A DNA stretch of 35,670 bases from assembly GCA_903920695.1 (NCBI GenBank), contig CAIXNB010000107.1:1-35670 (forward strand), read 5' to 3'. Source of the stretch: an uncultured beta proteobacterium. Its GTDB lineage: Bacteria; Pseudomonadota; Gammaproteobacteria; Burkholderiales; Burkholderiaceae_C. Below are positions 16,191-26,833 of the stretch, one piece after another (the stretch's first letter is position 1; each line of letters opens with the position of its first letter). The position numbers were made by a program, and so were the translations under genes. The notes under the pieces were generated by a model, which had not been told where the DNA came from, searched no databases, and was given only the letters and a program-made list of their open reading frames with translations.

Positions 16191-18208
16191 TCAAACTTTT
16201 GACTTTGAGCCGCGCCGCGTGCGCCGGCGCGTTGCTGGCACTGATATTTGCTGCGCTTACTGCCGCCGTGCATGCGGCCGAAGCGCCTTTGCCGGTTAGC
16301 GACTTCTTCAGTGCCAGCATGATGTCGCAACCGGTGCTCTCACCTTCCGGAAAATACCTCGCAGTGCGCATCGCCAACGCGCAGGGGCGGCGCCAGTTGG
16401 CTGTCATCAACCTGGACCCGCCACGCCAGGCCAAGGTGCTCGCACAATTCACCGATGCCGACATCGCCGACGTGCATTGGGTCAATGATGAGCGCCTAGT
16501 ATTCAACATCAACGATCTGCAATCGGCCTATACCGACGGATTCGCGCCCGGTCTCTTTGCCGTCGACCGAAGCGGTGAAAACCTGCGACCGCTGGTGCAA
16601 CGCAACTGGCAGTTGTTTTACGACGCGAACGCAATTGCGTCGCGCGAACTGCCATTCAACCACCGCTTGCTGCGGGTACTGCGCGACGGCACAGCCGACG
16701 TAATGGTCGAGCGCCTGAACTTCGACAGCAACTACCGCGAGTTGCTCAGCACCACACCCCTGCGGCTCAACACCCTCACCGGGCGCGCCACCGGCGTGGG
16801 AACCGGTTTGGGGCAGGCTGCGCTTGGCTGGCTGTTTGACGGCAGTGGTTCGGCGCGAGTCGCCGAATCCTTGAAAGACGGCCAACAGACCGTGCATTGG
16901 CGCGCCAAGCCGGAAGACCCGTGGAGCGTCATCAGTTCAGGGCCGGCGTTTGCGCCCGAGCCGGGCAGTTTCAGCCCATGGGCCTTGAGCAATGGCGGGC
17001 AGTTGTTTGTCCTGGCGCAACGCGCCAACCCGGAGCGCACCAGCGATCTCTTTCGATTCGACTCGGCTACGCGTCGAATGGCGGCAGAGCCATTGGTGAG
17101 TCTGAAGGGTTTTGATTTTTCAGGGAACCTCATCTACAACGAAACGACGCAGACCCTGCTAGGCGTTCGCTACACCAGCGATGCGATGGACACGGCCTGG
17201 CTCGATGCCGAAATGCGCGCGATTCAGGGCAAGGTCGACCAACGCCTCGCTGGCGTTATCAATCTGCTCGATGTGGCGGAATGCGGCTGTTCGCGCTGGT
17301 TGCTGGTGACCTCGTATTCTGATCGGCAAAGTCCGATTTACTCACTCTACGACCGCAACACCGATCAAATCGAATTGATCGGACAAGCCCGTCCCCAACT
17401 GGATCCGCGCCGTATGGCCAAGCGCGATTTCGTTCACATCAAGGCCCGCGACGCTCAGGCGTTTCCAGTGCACGTGACGCGCCCTGCTGGCAAAGGTCCT
17501 TGGCCAGCGGTGGTATTGGTGCACGGCGGGCCGCAGATGCGTGGCGGCAGTTGGCAGTGGGATGCCGACTCGCAGTTTCTGGCCTCGCGCGGCTATCTGG
17601 TGCTCGAACCCGAATTTCGCGGCAGCACCGGTTATGGTGACAAATGGTTCCGCGCCGGTTGGAAGCAATGGGGCCTGGCGATGCAGGACGACGTGGCCGA
17701 CGCCACGCGCTGGGCGATTGCGCAGGGGCTGGCCGACCCCAAACGCGTCTGCATCGCCGGCGCCAGCTATGGCGGCTACGCCACCCTGATGGGTCTGATC
17801 CGTGACCCCGATCTGTACCGATGCGGTGTGGCCTGGGCAGCGGTGACCGACATTGGGCTCATGTACAGCCTGAGCTGGAGCGATCTGCCTGAAATCTGGA
17901 AGCAGTACGGCATGCCGGTGCTGATTGGCGACCCGGACAAGGATGCGGCGCAGTTGGAGGCCACCTCGCCACTGAAGCAGGTAGCGCGCCTTAAGCAGCC
18001 TCTGTTGCTGGCCTTTGGCGGCAGCGACCGGCGCGTGCCGATAGCCCATGGAACGAAATTTCGGGACGCGGTAAGCAAGACGAATTCCCATGTCGAATGG
18101 ATTGAATACGTAAAGGAAGGACACGGCTGGTTCAAACCCGAAAATAGTTATGACTTCTGGACGCGCGTCGAGAATTTTCTAGCCAAGGAATTGGCCCCGC
18201 AGCCTTAA
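16187..18208 (+). CDS. Secreted S9-family (prolyl oligopeptidase-like) peptidase
   Basis: A 673-residue serine peptidase. Residues 1-30 are a signal peptide (ending AVHAAEA), so it is likely periplasmic. The middle (about 35-390) is a beta-propeller-like region with LSPSGKYLAVRI and WVNDERLVFN blades, and the C-terminal alpha/beta-hydrolase domain has VLVHGGPQMRGG (oxyanion hole), Ser527 in GASYGGY, Asp614 in FGGSDRRVP and His646 in EGHGWF. Members cleave short peptides, often after Pro or Ala, or act as acyl-aminoacyl or lasso isopeptidases. ATG 16187 is chosen over an in-frame start at 16151 because it begins the signal peptide and overlaps the small ORF stop. Its neighbours give no clear link to benzoate degradation. 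Confidence 0.87.
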   Translation: MIKLLTLSRAACAGALLALIFAALTAAVHAAEAPLPVSDFFSASMMSQPVLSPSGKYLAVRIANAQGRRQLAVINLDPPRQAKVLAQFTDADIADVHWVNDERLVFNINDLQSAYTDGFAPGLFAVDRSGENLRPLVQRNWQLFYDANAIASRELPFNHRLLRVLRDGTADVMVERLNFDSNYRELLSTTPLRLNTLTGRATGVGTGLGQAALGWLFDGSGSARVAESLKDGQQTVHWRAKPEDPWSVISSGPAFAPEPGSFSPWALSNGGQLFVLAQRANPERTSDLFRFDSATRRMAAEPLVSLKGFDFSGNLIYNETTQTLLGVRYTSDAMDTAWLDAEMRAIQGKVDQRLAGVINLLDVAECGCSRWLLVTSYSDRQSPIYSLYDRNTDQIELIGQARPQLDPRRMAKRDFVHIKARDAQAFPVHVTRPAGKGPWPAVVLVHGGPQMRGGSWQWDADSQFLASRGYLVLEPEFRGSTGYGDKWFRAGWKQWGLAMQDDVADATRWAIAQGLADPKRVCIAGASYGGYATLMGLIRDPDLYRCGVAWAAVTDIGLMYSLSWSDLPEIWKQYGMPVLIGDPDKDAAQLEATSPLKQVARLKQPLLLAFGGSDRRVPIAHGTKFRDAVSKTNSHVEWIEYVKEGHGWFKPENSYDFWTRVENFLAKELAPQP

Positions 18209-18234
18209 TCCGGCCGCGAGAGGTCTGATTGCCT

Positions 18235-18375
18235 ATGAAGACATCGCATCTTCTTTTGCTGATACTGAGCAGCGCGGCTATCGCTTCAGCAACGAAGAAT
18301 CCCCGGGTCAAGGCGGGCAGCGTGATCTTCCTCGTGGTCCTTACTGTAGCCGGCGCCCTTGGACTGCTTGGGTAA
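18235..18375 (+). CDS. 46-residue putative membrane peptide
   Basis: ATG 18235 follows GAGAGG (18218-18223) and opens a 46-codon frame ending TAA 18373-18375. The product has a hydrophobic N-terminus (HLLLLILSSAAIASA, signal-like), a charged KNPRVKAG middle and a second hydrophobic stretch (VIFLVVLTVAGALGLLG) to the end. It lies 26 bp after the S9 peptidase gene on the same strand and may be co-transcribed. No family recognised; small membrane proteins of this size are often real but this is not proved. Confidence 0.4.
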   Translation: MKTSHLLLLILSSAAIASATKNPRVKAGSVIFLVVLTVAGALGLLG

Positions 18376-18726
18376 TTACGGACCTTGATTGGAACGCGAC
18401 GGTCGCGCCTTCGCTGGATGACGAGATGGTGACACGTCTCGCGTATTGCACGAGGCCCGCCGCATTGCGCCGTCGGCTATCGAGCGCTCTTTTTCATACG
18501 CAGTCTGCGGCAACAACGTTCAATTCATTGCGCCGGCTTCTGCTGTCCCACCCGAGTGCAAGCAGTAAGAACGAAGAAGCCGATCTCGACGGCGGGCGGA
18601 TGGAGCGGCTGGTTGGCAAAAGGTGGTTGCCAGCGATGCGGCCTGGCTGCGATGTGTGCGAATGCTTGGCGCTGGCGGAGTGGCAACCCTGCCGGCTGCG
18701 CGTGAATCAGACCCCACAAAGCAGAC
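18376..18726. other. Intergenic stretch without a recognisable gene
   Basis: The 350 bp between the 46-residue frame and the icd terminator contain open frames on both strands, but none has a ribosome site, a recognisable domain or a hydrophobicity pattern that would support it. They look like chance frames in GC-rich DNA. Confidence 0.5.
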
Positions 18727-18764
18727 AGCCCCCGCGCCCTGCTATTTCGCAGGGGGCGGGGGCT
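18727..18764 (-). terminator. Terminator hairpin of icd
   Basis: A 16-bp stem with one mismatch: AGCCCCCGCGCCCTGC (18727-18742), loop TATTTC, GCAGGGGGCGGGGGCT (18749-18764). It lies 19 bp past the icd stop on the minus strand. The following minus-strand sequence is only mildly T-rich, so termination may be imperfect; it could also serve the plus-strand transcript. Confidence 0.7.
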
Positions 18765-18783
18765 GCGAATTGCGTCTGTTTGT

Positions 18784-21021
<2,238 letters not shown>

Positions 21022-21231
21022 GGCGTTCCTCTTTCTAATCGGGTTGGTCGATAACCGCTAACTGTATTCGACCGGCGTCGGCCGGATCGGGTTTTGCGGC
21101 CGGAGAAGATTGATTGACATCAAAGAATGCTTGAAGCGACCTGTTTTGTGCCGAAATAGCACAGGTGACCTCTGGTCATCGCCGCTACTTTCGGTATCGC
21201 GAAGCGTGGTGATCCACGCCCCCGGCCTGCC

Positions 21232-21252
21232 ATGCCGGACCTGATCCGGCAT
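21232..21252. repeat. Extragenic palindrome (REP-like)
   Basis: ATGCCGGA-CCTGA-TCCGGCAT: an 8-bp perfect stem with a 5-nt loop. The same layout, with related loop (TCAGG is the complement of CCTGA), recurs at 29447-29465 and 29498-29518, so these are members of one dispersed extragenic family. The remainder of the icd-ligase gap (21022-21433) holds the ligase promoter elements and no gene. Confidence 0.7.
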
Positions 21253-21319
21253 CCAGTTCTCCCCAAGTCTCAATTTATCAAATCGACCCCAAGGGTAAAC
21301 CCTAGCGAGTTATCACCGT

Positions 21320-21366
21320 GAATCAGCCACTACACGCAAGCGAAGTCGCTAGCTGACCGCTAACCT
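21320..21366 (+). promoter_or_regulatory. Ligase-1 operon promoter with shared activator motif
   Basis: GAATCAGCCACT (21320-21331), three bases, CGCAAG (21335-21340), then exactly 20 nt, then TAACCT (21361-21366) as a -10-like hexamer. The same arrangement occurs at 30540-30586. There is no good -35 box, which fits an activator that overlaps -35. A 5-bp-arm palindrome AGCGA-AG-TCGCT (21339-21350) overlaps the motif end. The AraC-type protein encoded at 29626-30477 is the likely activator. Confidence 0.55.
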
Positions 21367-21400
21367 CACGTACCTGTCGCCACACCCCCGCTGGCGCGTA

Positions 21401-21420
21401 CTTTGAGACAATTTGAGACA
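21401..21420. repeat. Tandem 10-nt repeat in the ligase-1 leader
   Basis: Two direct copies of (C/A)TTTGAGACA lie back to back just before the AGAGGA ribosome site of the ligase gene. They could influence translation or be chance; no function is known. Confidence 0.4.
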
Positions 21421-21433
21421 AGAGGATCGGTTT

Positions 21434-23031
21434 ATGCAGACGGCTGGCGCCAATGATCAGACCTTGCTCGATGCGCTGTACCGCCATGCGCAGGGCAAGC
21501 CTGCGCTGTGGCCTACCGGACCAGCGACACGGTTCTGAGTTTTACCGACGTTGAGCGCGCCAGCAACCGCATTGCCAACGCGCTGGCCGCGCTGCAGATC
21601 GGGCGCGGTGACCGCGTTGCCTGCCTGACCAGACACCACCTTGAATGCCTGCTGCTGACCCTGGCCGCGTGCAAGCTCGGCGCTGTCTGTATGCCGGTCA
21701 ACTGGCGCCTGGCGCCGGGCGAGGTCGCCTACATCCTGACGCACGGCGAGGCCCGTTTCATCGTGGCCGACGCGGCTTTCATCGGCTCGCTGCTGGGCGG
21801 TGCTGCCGACGGCAGCGTCAGTACCGTGCGCAAGCTGGTTTGCACCAAGCCTGACAGCGACGGCTTTGAGGGTTTCGCCGCCTGGTACGGCGCGCAGAGC
21901 GAGCACTTCCAGCCCGTCGCCATCGCCCCGGACGACGCGGCACTGCAGCTTTACTCATCGGGCACCACCGGCTTGCCCAAGGGCGTGGTGCTGTCGCATC
22001 GCGGACTGCTGTCGACCAGTCGCACCGTGGCGCAGGACTGGAAGTTCGACGCCAGCGGCGTGCTCGGCAACCCGCTGCCCACCTTCCACGTTGCCGGCAT
22101 GACCATGCTGCTGCTGACGCTCTACACCGGCGGCCAGACCGCAGCTTATGCCGACTTTGACCCTACCACCTTCATTGACGCCATCGCGCGCCATGGCATC
22201 ACCCATTCGTTTCTGGTGCCGGCCATGCTGCTGTTCATGCTGCAGTCGCCCACTGCGGCGCAGGGCGACTACCGCAGCCTGCAGCTCATCGCCTACGGCG
22301 GCTCACCGATCAGCGACCAGGTACTGGAAGACGCCATGCGCTTGTTTCAGTGCGACTTTCTGCAGGTCTATGGTCTGACCGAAGTCTCGGGCCCGGCCAC
22401 GTTTTTGAGTCAACAGGACCACCGCGACGCGACCACGCGGCCCGAACTGCTGCGCTCGGCCGGTAAGCCGATTGGCGGCGCGCGCCTGCGCATTGTGGAT
22501 CCCATCACGCGTCAGGATGCGCTCGAAGGCGGCACCGGTGAGATCTGGATCGAGTCCGAACGCAACCTGCTGGAATACTGGCGCGACCCGCAGGCCACGC
22601 AGAGCGCCTACCCGGAAGGCCGCAACGCACGCGGCGGCTGGTTTCGCACTGGCGACGGCGCCTACCTCAAAGACGGCTACATCTTCATTCACGACCGCAT
22701 CAAGGACATGATCATCTCCGGCGGCGAGAACATCTATCCGGCCGAAATTGAGAACCTGCTGATGAAGCACCCGGCCGTGGCCGACGGTGCCATCATCGGC
22801 GTGCCCGACGCCAAGTGGGGTGAGGCCGTCAAGGCCTGCGTCGTGCTCAAGCCCGAGGCCCAGGCCAGCCAGAGCGACATCATCGACTGGATGCGCGAGC
22901 GTCTGGCCCATTACAAATGCCCGAAGTCGGTCGAGTTCTTCGACGAGATGCCACGCAACCCGAGCGGCAAGCTGCTCAAGCGCGTGCTGCGCGAGCCTTA
23001 CTGGCAAGGCCAGCAACGCGCCGTCAACTGA
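21434..23031 (+). pseudogene. Acyl-CoA ligase with apparent one-base deletion near the start
   Basis: An adenylate-forming ligase of the fatty/aromatic acid CoA ligase group. The main frame (21508-23031, 507 codons) has [58 protein letters not shown] and the catalytic Lys in NPSGKLLKR. ATG 21434 with an AGAGGA site starts another frame, LLDALYRHAQGKPAL, which is the normal N-terminal lead-in of this family but ends at a TGA (21536-21538). The two join smoothly if one base is added at CTG-TG (21506-21510, expected CTGGTG giving ALVAYR). So either one base is missing (mutation or assembly error) or translation starts at GTG 21508 without the first 25 residues. It heads an operon with an importer and an enoyl-CoA hydratase. 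Substrate unknown. Confidence 0.72.
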
Positions 23032-23085
23032 TCATCCGGCATGACCCATTCCACGCCACTTCCATTTATTCAACCGGAGACAACC

Positions 23086-24279
23086 ATGTTCAAGAAGATT
23101 TTTATAGCCGGATGTGCCGCCGCGGCACTGCTGGCCACGCCGTGGGTGACGGCACAGGAAACCAAGCCGATCAAGATCGCCCTCATCGCCAGCAAGACCG
23201 GCCCGTCTGAAGCCTACGCGCGCGACACCGAGCGCGGCCTGCGTCTGGGCCTGGAGTACCTGACGCAGAACACCATGACCGTGATCGGCCGCAAGATCGA
23301 GGTCATCGTCAAGGACGACCAGATGAAGCCCGAGCTGTCCAAGGCCATGCTGACCGAGGCGCTGGCCGACGACAAGGCCGATATCGCCGTTGGCACTTCG
23401 TGGTCGGGCGGTGCCCTGTCCATGGCGCCGGTGGCCGAGGAGTTCAAGAAGATCCTGATGGTCGAGCCGGCGATTGCCGATTCACTGACCGGCGCCAACT
23501 GGAACCGCTACCTGTTCCGCGCCAGCCGCAATTCCTTCCAGGACGCGCTGGCCACCGCCGTTGCGCTCAAAGACGGCGACAGCGTGGCCTTCCTCGCGCC
23601 CGACTATGTCTATGGCCGCGACGGCATCGCTGCCTTCAAGGACGCCATGGCCGCGATCAAGAGCAAGGCCAAGGTGGTGCACGAGGAGTTCGTTCCCCTG
23701 TCCACGGCCGACTTCACGGCGCCAATGCAGCGCATCTTCGATGCCATGAAAAACGCCACCGGCAAGAAATACCTGCTCGTCATCTGGGGCGCACCAAACC
23801 CGATCCGCAAGATCTCCGAGCTCAAGCCCGAGCGCTATGGCATCGAGTTCCTGTCGATTGGCGGCGCCAATCTGGAAAACATGAAACCCTGGAAGGGTCT
23901 TGATGTCGGCGGCGGCACCTACTACTACTACGGCTTCCCCAAGAACGCCATGAACGACTGGCTCGTCACCGAGCACACCAAGCGCTTCAAGCAGCCGCCA
24001 GATCTGTTCACCGCAGGTGGTTTCGTCACGGCCGCTGCCATCATCGCCGGCATCCGAAAAGCCAACTCGGCCGACACCGAAAAGCTGATCGCCGCCATGG
24101 AGAACCTGGAGTTCGACACGCCCAAAGGCAAGATGAAGTTCCGCAAGGAAGATCACCAGGCGATGCAGGCGCAGTACCAGTTCAAGATGAAGAAGGGCGC
24201 TGCTGGCGAGTGGGATCTGCTCGACCTGGTGCGTGAAGTGCCGGCCTCCGAAATGCCGGTGCCGCTCAAGGTCAAGTAA
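23086..24279 (+). CDS. Second Liv-type ABC periplasmic binding protein
   Basis: A 397-residue type I binding protein with a signal peptide (MFKKIFIAGCAAAALLATPW, cleavage after VTA-QE) and the fold entry KIALIASKTGPSEAYARDTERGL. AVGTSWSGGALSMAPVAEEFKK and FLAPDYVYGRDGIAAFK are typical of this group, which in proteobacteria often binds aromatic or other carboxylic acids. ATG 23086 is preceded by GGAG and starts the signal peptide; an in-frame ATG at 23041 would add an unlikely tail. It differs clearly in sequence from the binding protein at 10182, so the two importers probably take different acids. 54 bp after the ligase gene. Confidence 0.88.
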   Translation: MFKKIFIAGCAAAALLATPWVTAQETKPIKIALIASKTGPSEAYARDTERGLRLGLEYLTQNTMTVIGRKIEVIVKDDQMKPELSKAMLTEALADDKADIAVGTSWSGGALSMAPVAEEFKKILMVEPAIADSLTGANWNRYLFRASRNSFQDALATAVALKDGDSVAFLAPDYVYGRDGIAAFKDAMAAIKSKAKVVHEEFVPLSTADFTAPMQRIFDAMKNATGKKYLLVIWGAPNPIRKISELKPERYGIEFLSIGGANLENMKPWKGLDVGGGTYYYYGFPKNAMNDWLVTEHTKRFKQPPDLFTAGGFVTAAAIIAGIRKANSADTEKLIAAMENLEFDTPKGKMKFRKEDHQAMQAQYQFKMKKGAAGEWDLLDLVREVPASEMPVPLKVK

Positions 24280-24292
24280 CAGGTCGCTGTTC

Positions 24293-25066
24293 ATGTCCCC
24301 ATCGACACCCGTCCTGCGAACCGAGGCTTTAAGCATCCGCTTCGGCGGCCACGTCGCGGTCAACGCGGTCAGCGCCGAGTTTGCTTCGGGCACGCTGACC
24401 GCCATCGTTGGCCCCAACGGCGCCGGCAAGACGACCTACTTCAACCTGCTGTCGGGGCAGTTGCGGGCCACGTCGGGCAGCGTGCACTACCGGGGTGTCG
24501 ACATCACGCGGCTCGGGCCGGCCGAACGAACCCATCTGGGCATCGGGCGCGCCTTTCAGCTGACCAATTTATTTCCGCAGCTCACAGTGCTGGAGAACGT
24601 GCGCCTGGCGGTGCAAAGCCGCCAGCGCGCCGGCTTCAACATGCTGTCAATGTGGCGCAGCCGCGCCGATCTGCTGGCGCGCGCCGACCATTACCTTGAA
24701 ATCGTCGGCCTCGCCACCCGCAATGGCCTGCTGGTAGCCAGCCTGCCACACGGCGACAAGCGCAAGCTCGAGGTTGCCATGCTGATGGCGCTGGAGCCGC
24801 AGATCCTGATGTTCGACGAGCCGACCGCCGGCATGAGCGTGGACGAAGTGCCCGTCATCCTGCAGTTGATCCAGCGCCTGAAAGACCAGGGCGACAAGAC
24901 CATTTTGCTGGTCGAGCACAAGATGGACGTGATCCGCTCGCTGGCCGACCGCATCATCGTGTTTCACAACGGCCAACTGGTGGCCGACGGCGAGCCGGCA
25001 GCGGTGATGGCTTCGCCGGTCGTACAGGAAGCCTATATGGGTGCAAAGGTGGCTGTCCATGCCTGA
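24293..25066 (+). CDS. Second Liv-type ABC ATPase (LivG-like)
   Basis: A 257-residue ATPase: Walker A GPNGAGKTTYFNLLSG, GIGRAFQLTNLFPQLTVLENVRLA (LivG signature region), the signature loop LPHGDKRKLEVAM, Walker B ILMFDEPTAGM and H-loop LVEHKMDVIRSLAD. Start ATG 24293 lies 13 bp after the binding-protein stop; upstream in-frame codons overlap that gene and are not expected to be translated. Its end overlaps the next gene by 8 bp. Confidence 0.9.
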   Translation: MSPSTPVLRTEALSIRFGGHVAVNAVSAEFASGTLTAIVGPNGAGKTTYFNLLSGQLRATSGSVHYRGVDITRLGPAERTHLGIGRAFQLTNLFPQLTVLENVRLAVQSRQRAGFNMLSMWRSRADLLARADHYLEIVGLATRNGLLVASLPHGDKRKLEVAMLMALEPQILMFDEPTAGMSVDEVPVILQLIQRLKDQGDKTILLVEHKMDVIRSLADRIIVFHNGQLVADGEPAAVMASPVVQEAYMGAKVAVHA

Positions 25067-25796
25067 ACACAACAAGGCGCCGCTGCTGCGCCTGGCTGGC
25101 GTGCACACGCACATCGGCGAGTACCACATTCTGCAGGGCGTCAACTTCGAGGTGCCGCGCACCGGCGTCACGGCGCTGCTGGGGCGCAACGGCGCCGGCA
25201 AGACCACGACCCTGCGCACCATCATGGGCCTGTGGCATGCCAGCAAGGGCACGGTCAGCTTCGACGCAGCCGACATCACGCAAACCAAGACGCCTGACAT
25301 CGCGCGCAGCGGCATTGCCTATGTGCCGGAAGACATGGGCATCTTCGGCGGCCTGACGGTGCAGGAGAACCTGCGCCTGGCGACGCGCGATGGCAAATTT
25401 GACGAGCTGCGCCTGGAATGGATCTTCGGCTTCTTCCCGGCACTCAAGCGCTTCTGGTTGCGCCCCGGCGGCACGCTCTCGGGCGGGCAGAAGCAGATGG
25501 TAGCGATTGCGCGCGCCATCATCGAGCCGCGCAAGCTGCTGCTGATCGACGAGCCCACCAAGGGCCTGGCGCCGGCCATCGTGCAGAACCTGGCCGACGC
25601 TTTTGCCGAGCTCAAGGCCAAGGCCACGACCATTCTGCTGGTTGAGCAGAACTTCAACTTCGTGCGCTCGATTGCCGATCACGTGGTGGTGATGGACGAC
25701 GGTCGCGTGGTGCACCATGGCGCCATGGCCGCGCTGATCGAAGACGAAGACCTGCAGGCGCGCCTGCTCGGTCTGCAGCCGGCGGCCAGCGCATGA
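25059..25796 (+). CDS. Second Liv-type ABC ATPase (LivF-like)
   Basis: A 245-residue ATPase with Walker A GRNGAGKTTTLRTIMG, YVPEDMGIFGGLTVQENL, signature LSGGQKQMVAIARAI, Walker B LLLIDEPTKGLAP and a normal H-loop region LLVEQNFNFVRSIAD. Start ATG 25059 overlaps the LivG-like stop. Gene order here is binding protein, G, F, H, M, against binding protein, H, M, G, F in the first importer, so the two sets are not a recent duplication of one block. Confidence 0.9.
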   Translation: MPEHNKAPLLRLAGVHTHIGEYHILQGVNFEVPRTGVTALLGRNGAGKTTTLRTIMGLWHASKGTVSFDAADITQTKTPDIARSGIAYVPEDMGIFGGLTVQENLRLATRDGKFDELRLEWIFGFFPALKRFWLRPGGTLSGGQKQMVAIARAIIEPRKLLLIDEPTKGLAPAIVQNLADAFAELKAKATTILLVEQNFNFVRSIADHVVVMDDGRVVHHGAMAALIEDEDLQARLLGLQPAASA

Positions 25797-26833
25797 GTAG
25801 CACGACCCTTTCCACTTCCCCATCTGCCGCCACCGATCCGCTGGCGGCGCTGCCGGGGCGCAAGACCGATCTGGTGCCGCTGCTGGTGATCGTGGCCTTC
25901 GGCCTGCTGGCCATGCCGCTGATTGGCAGCAGCTCGACCTGGATCACGCTCACCGTGGCGGCGCTGGCCATCGGCATGATGCTGTTCATCATGGCCAGCG
26001 GCCTGACGCTGGTGTTCGGCCTGATGGACGTCATGAACCTGGGTCATGCAGCGTTCGTGGCGATCGGCGCCTATGCCGCGACCTCGATCGTGGCGCCGCT
26101 CAATCCCTGGCTGACATCCAAGTCGCTGCTGCAGAACATCGCGGCTGTGGTTGTCATCGCGCTGGTGGCGATGCTGGTGACGGCCGCCGTTGGCTGGATT
26201 TTCGAGCGCCTCTTCATCCGGCCGGCGCAGGGCAATCACCTCAAGCAAATCCTGATCACGATCGGCGCCATGATCATCCTGGATCAGTTGGTGCTGGTGA
26301 TCTGGGGCGCGAATCAGATGCTGCTGCCGTTGCCGGCCAGCCTGCGCGGCTCGCTGCTGTTTGGCGATGTCGCCATCGAGCGCTACCGGCTGATTGCCAT
26401 CGGTGTCGGTGCGCTGGTCTTCATGGGTCTGATCCTGATGCTGCCGCGCACCCGCATCGGCCTGATGATTCGCGCCGGTGTCGAAAACCGCGAGATGGTC
26501 GAAGCGCTGGGACACCATGTGCGCCGCCTCTTTGTTGCCGTCTTCGTCGCCGGTGCCGGCCTGGCCGGTCTGGGCGGCACCATGTGGGGCTTTTACCGCG
26601 AGCAGTTCACCGTGAGCATTGGCGCCGAGGTGCTGGTGCAGATCCTGATCATCGTCATCATCGGCGGCCTGGGCTCCATCACCGGCTGCTTTGCGGCCGC
26701 CATGCTGATTGCGCTGAGCACCAACTACGTGAGTTTTCTCGCGCCCGACTTTGCGCTGGTCTCGAACATCCTGGTGATGGTCGTCATCCTGCTCTGGCGC
26801 CCGCGCGGCCTCTATCCTCTGGCGGCCCAATGA
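25793..26833 (+). CDS. Second Liv-type ABC permease (LivH-like)
   Basis: A 346-residue permease with SGLTLVFGLMDVMNLGHAAFVAIGAYAA, the docking loop LPRTRIGLMIRAGVENREMVEALG and IIGGLGSITGCFAAAMLIAL. An N-terminal cytoplasmic extension of about 30 residues (Ser/Thr/Ala-rich, DPLAALPGRKTDL) precedes the first membrane segment. Start overlaps the LivF stop by ATGA; stop overlaps the LivM start by ATGA. Confidence 0.9.
   Translation: MSSTTLSTSPSAATDPLAALPGRKTDLVPLLVIVAFGLLAMPLIGSSSTWITLTVAALAIGMMLFIMASGLTLVFGLMDVMNLGHAAFVAIGAYAATSIVAPLNPWLTSKSLLQNIAAVVVIALVAMLVTAAVGWIFERLFIRPAQGNHLKQILITIGAMIILDQLVLVIWGANQMLLPLPASLRGSLLFGDVAIERYRLIAIGVGALVFMGLILMLPRTRIGLMIRAGVENREMVEALGHHVRRLFVAVFVAGAGLAGLGGTMWGFYREQFTVSIGAEVLVQILIIVIIGGLGSITGCFAAAMLIALSTNYVSFLAPDFALVSNILVMVVILLWRPRGLYPLAAQ

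Noticed and set aside
16098-18208. Lasso peptide cluster (precursor plus S9 isopeptidase)
   Set aside because: No lasso cyclase, leader peptidase or transporter genes are present and the 30-residue peptide has no convincing leader-core layout; only the peptidase fold is shared.
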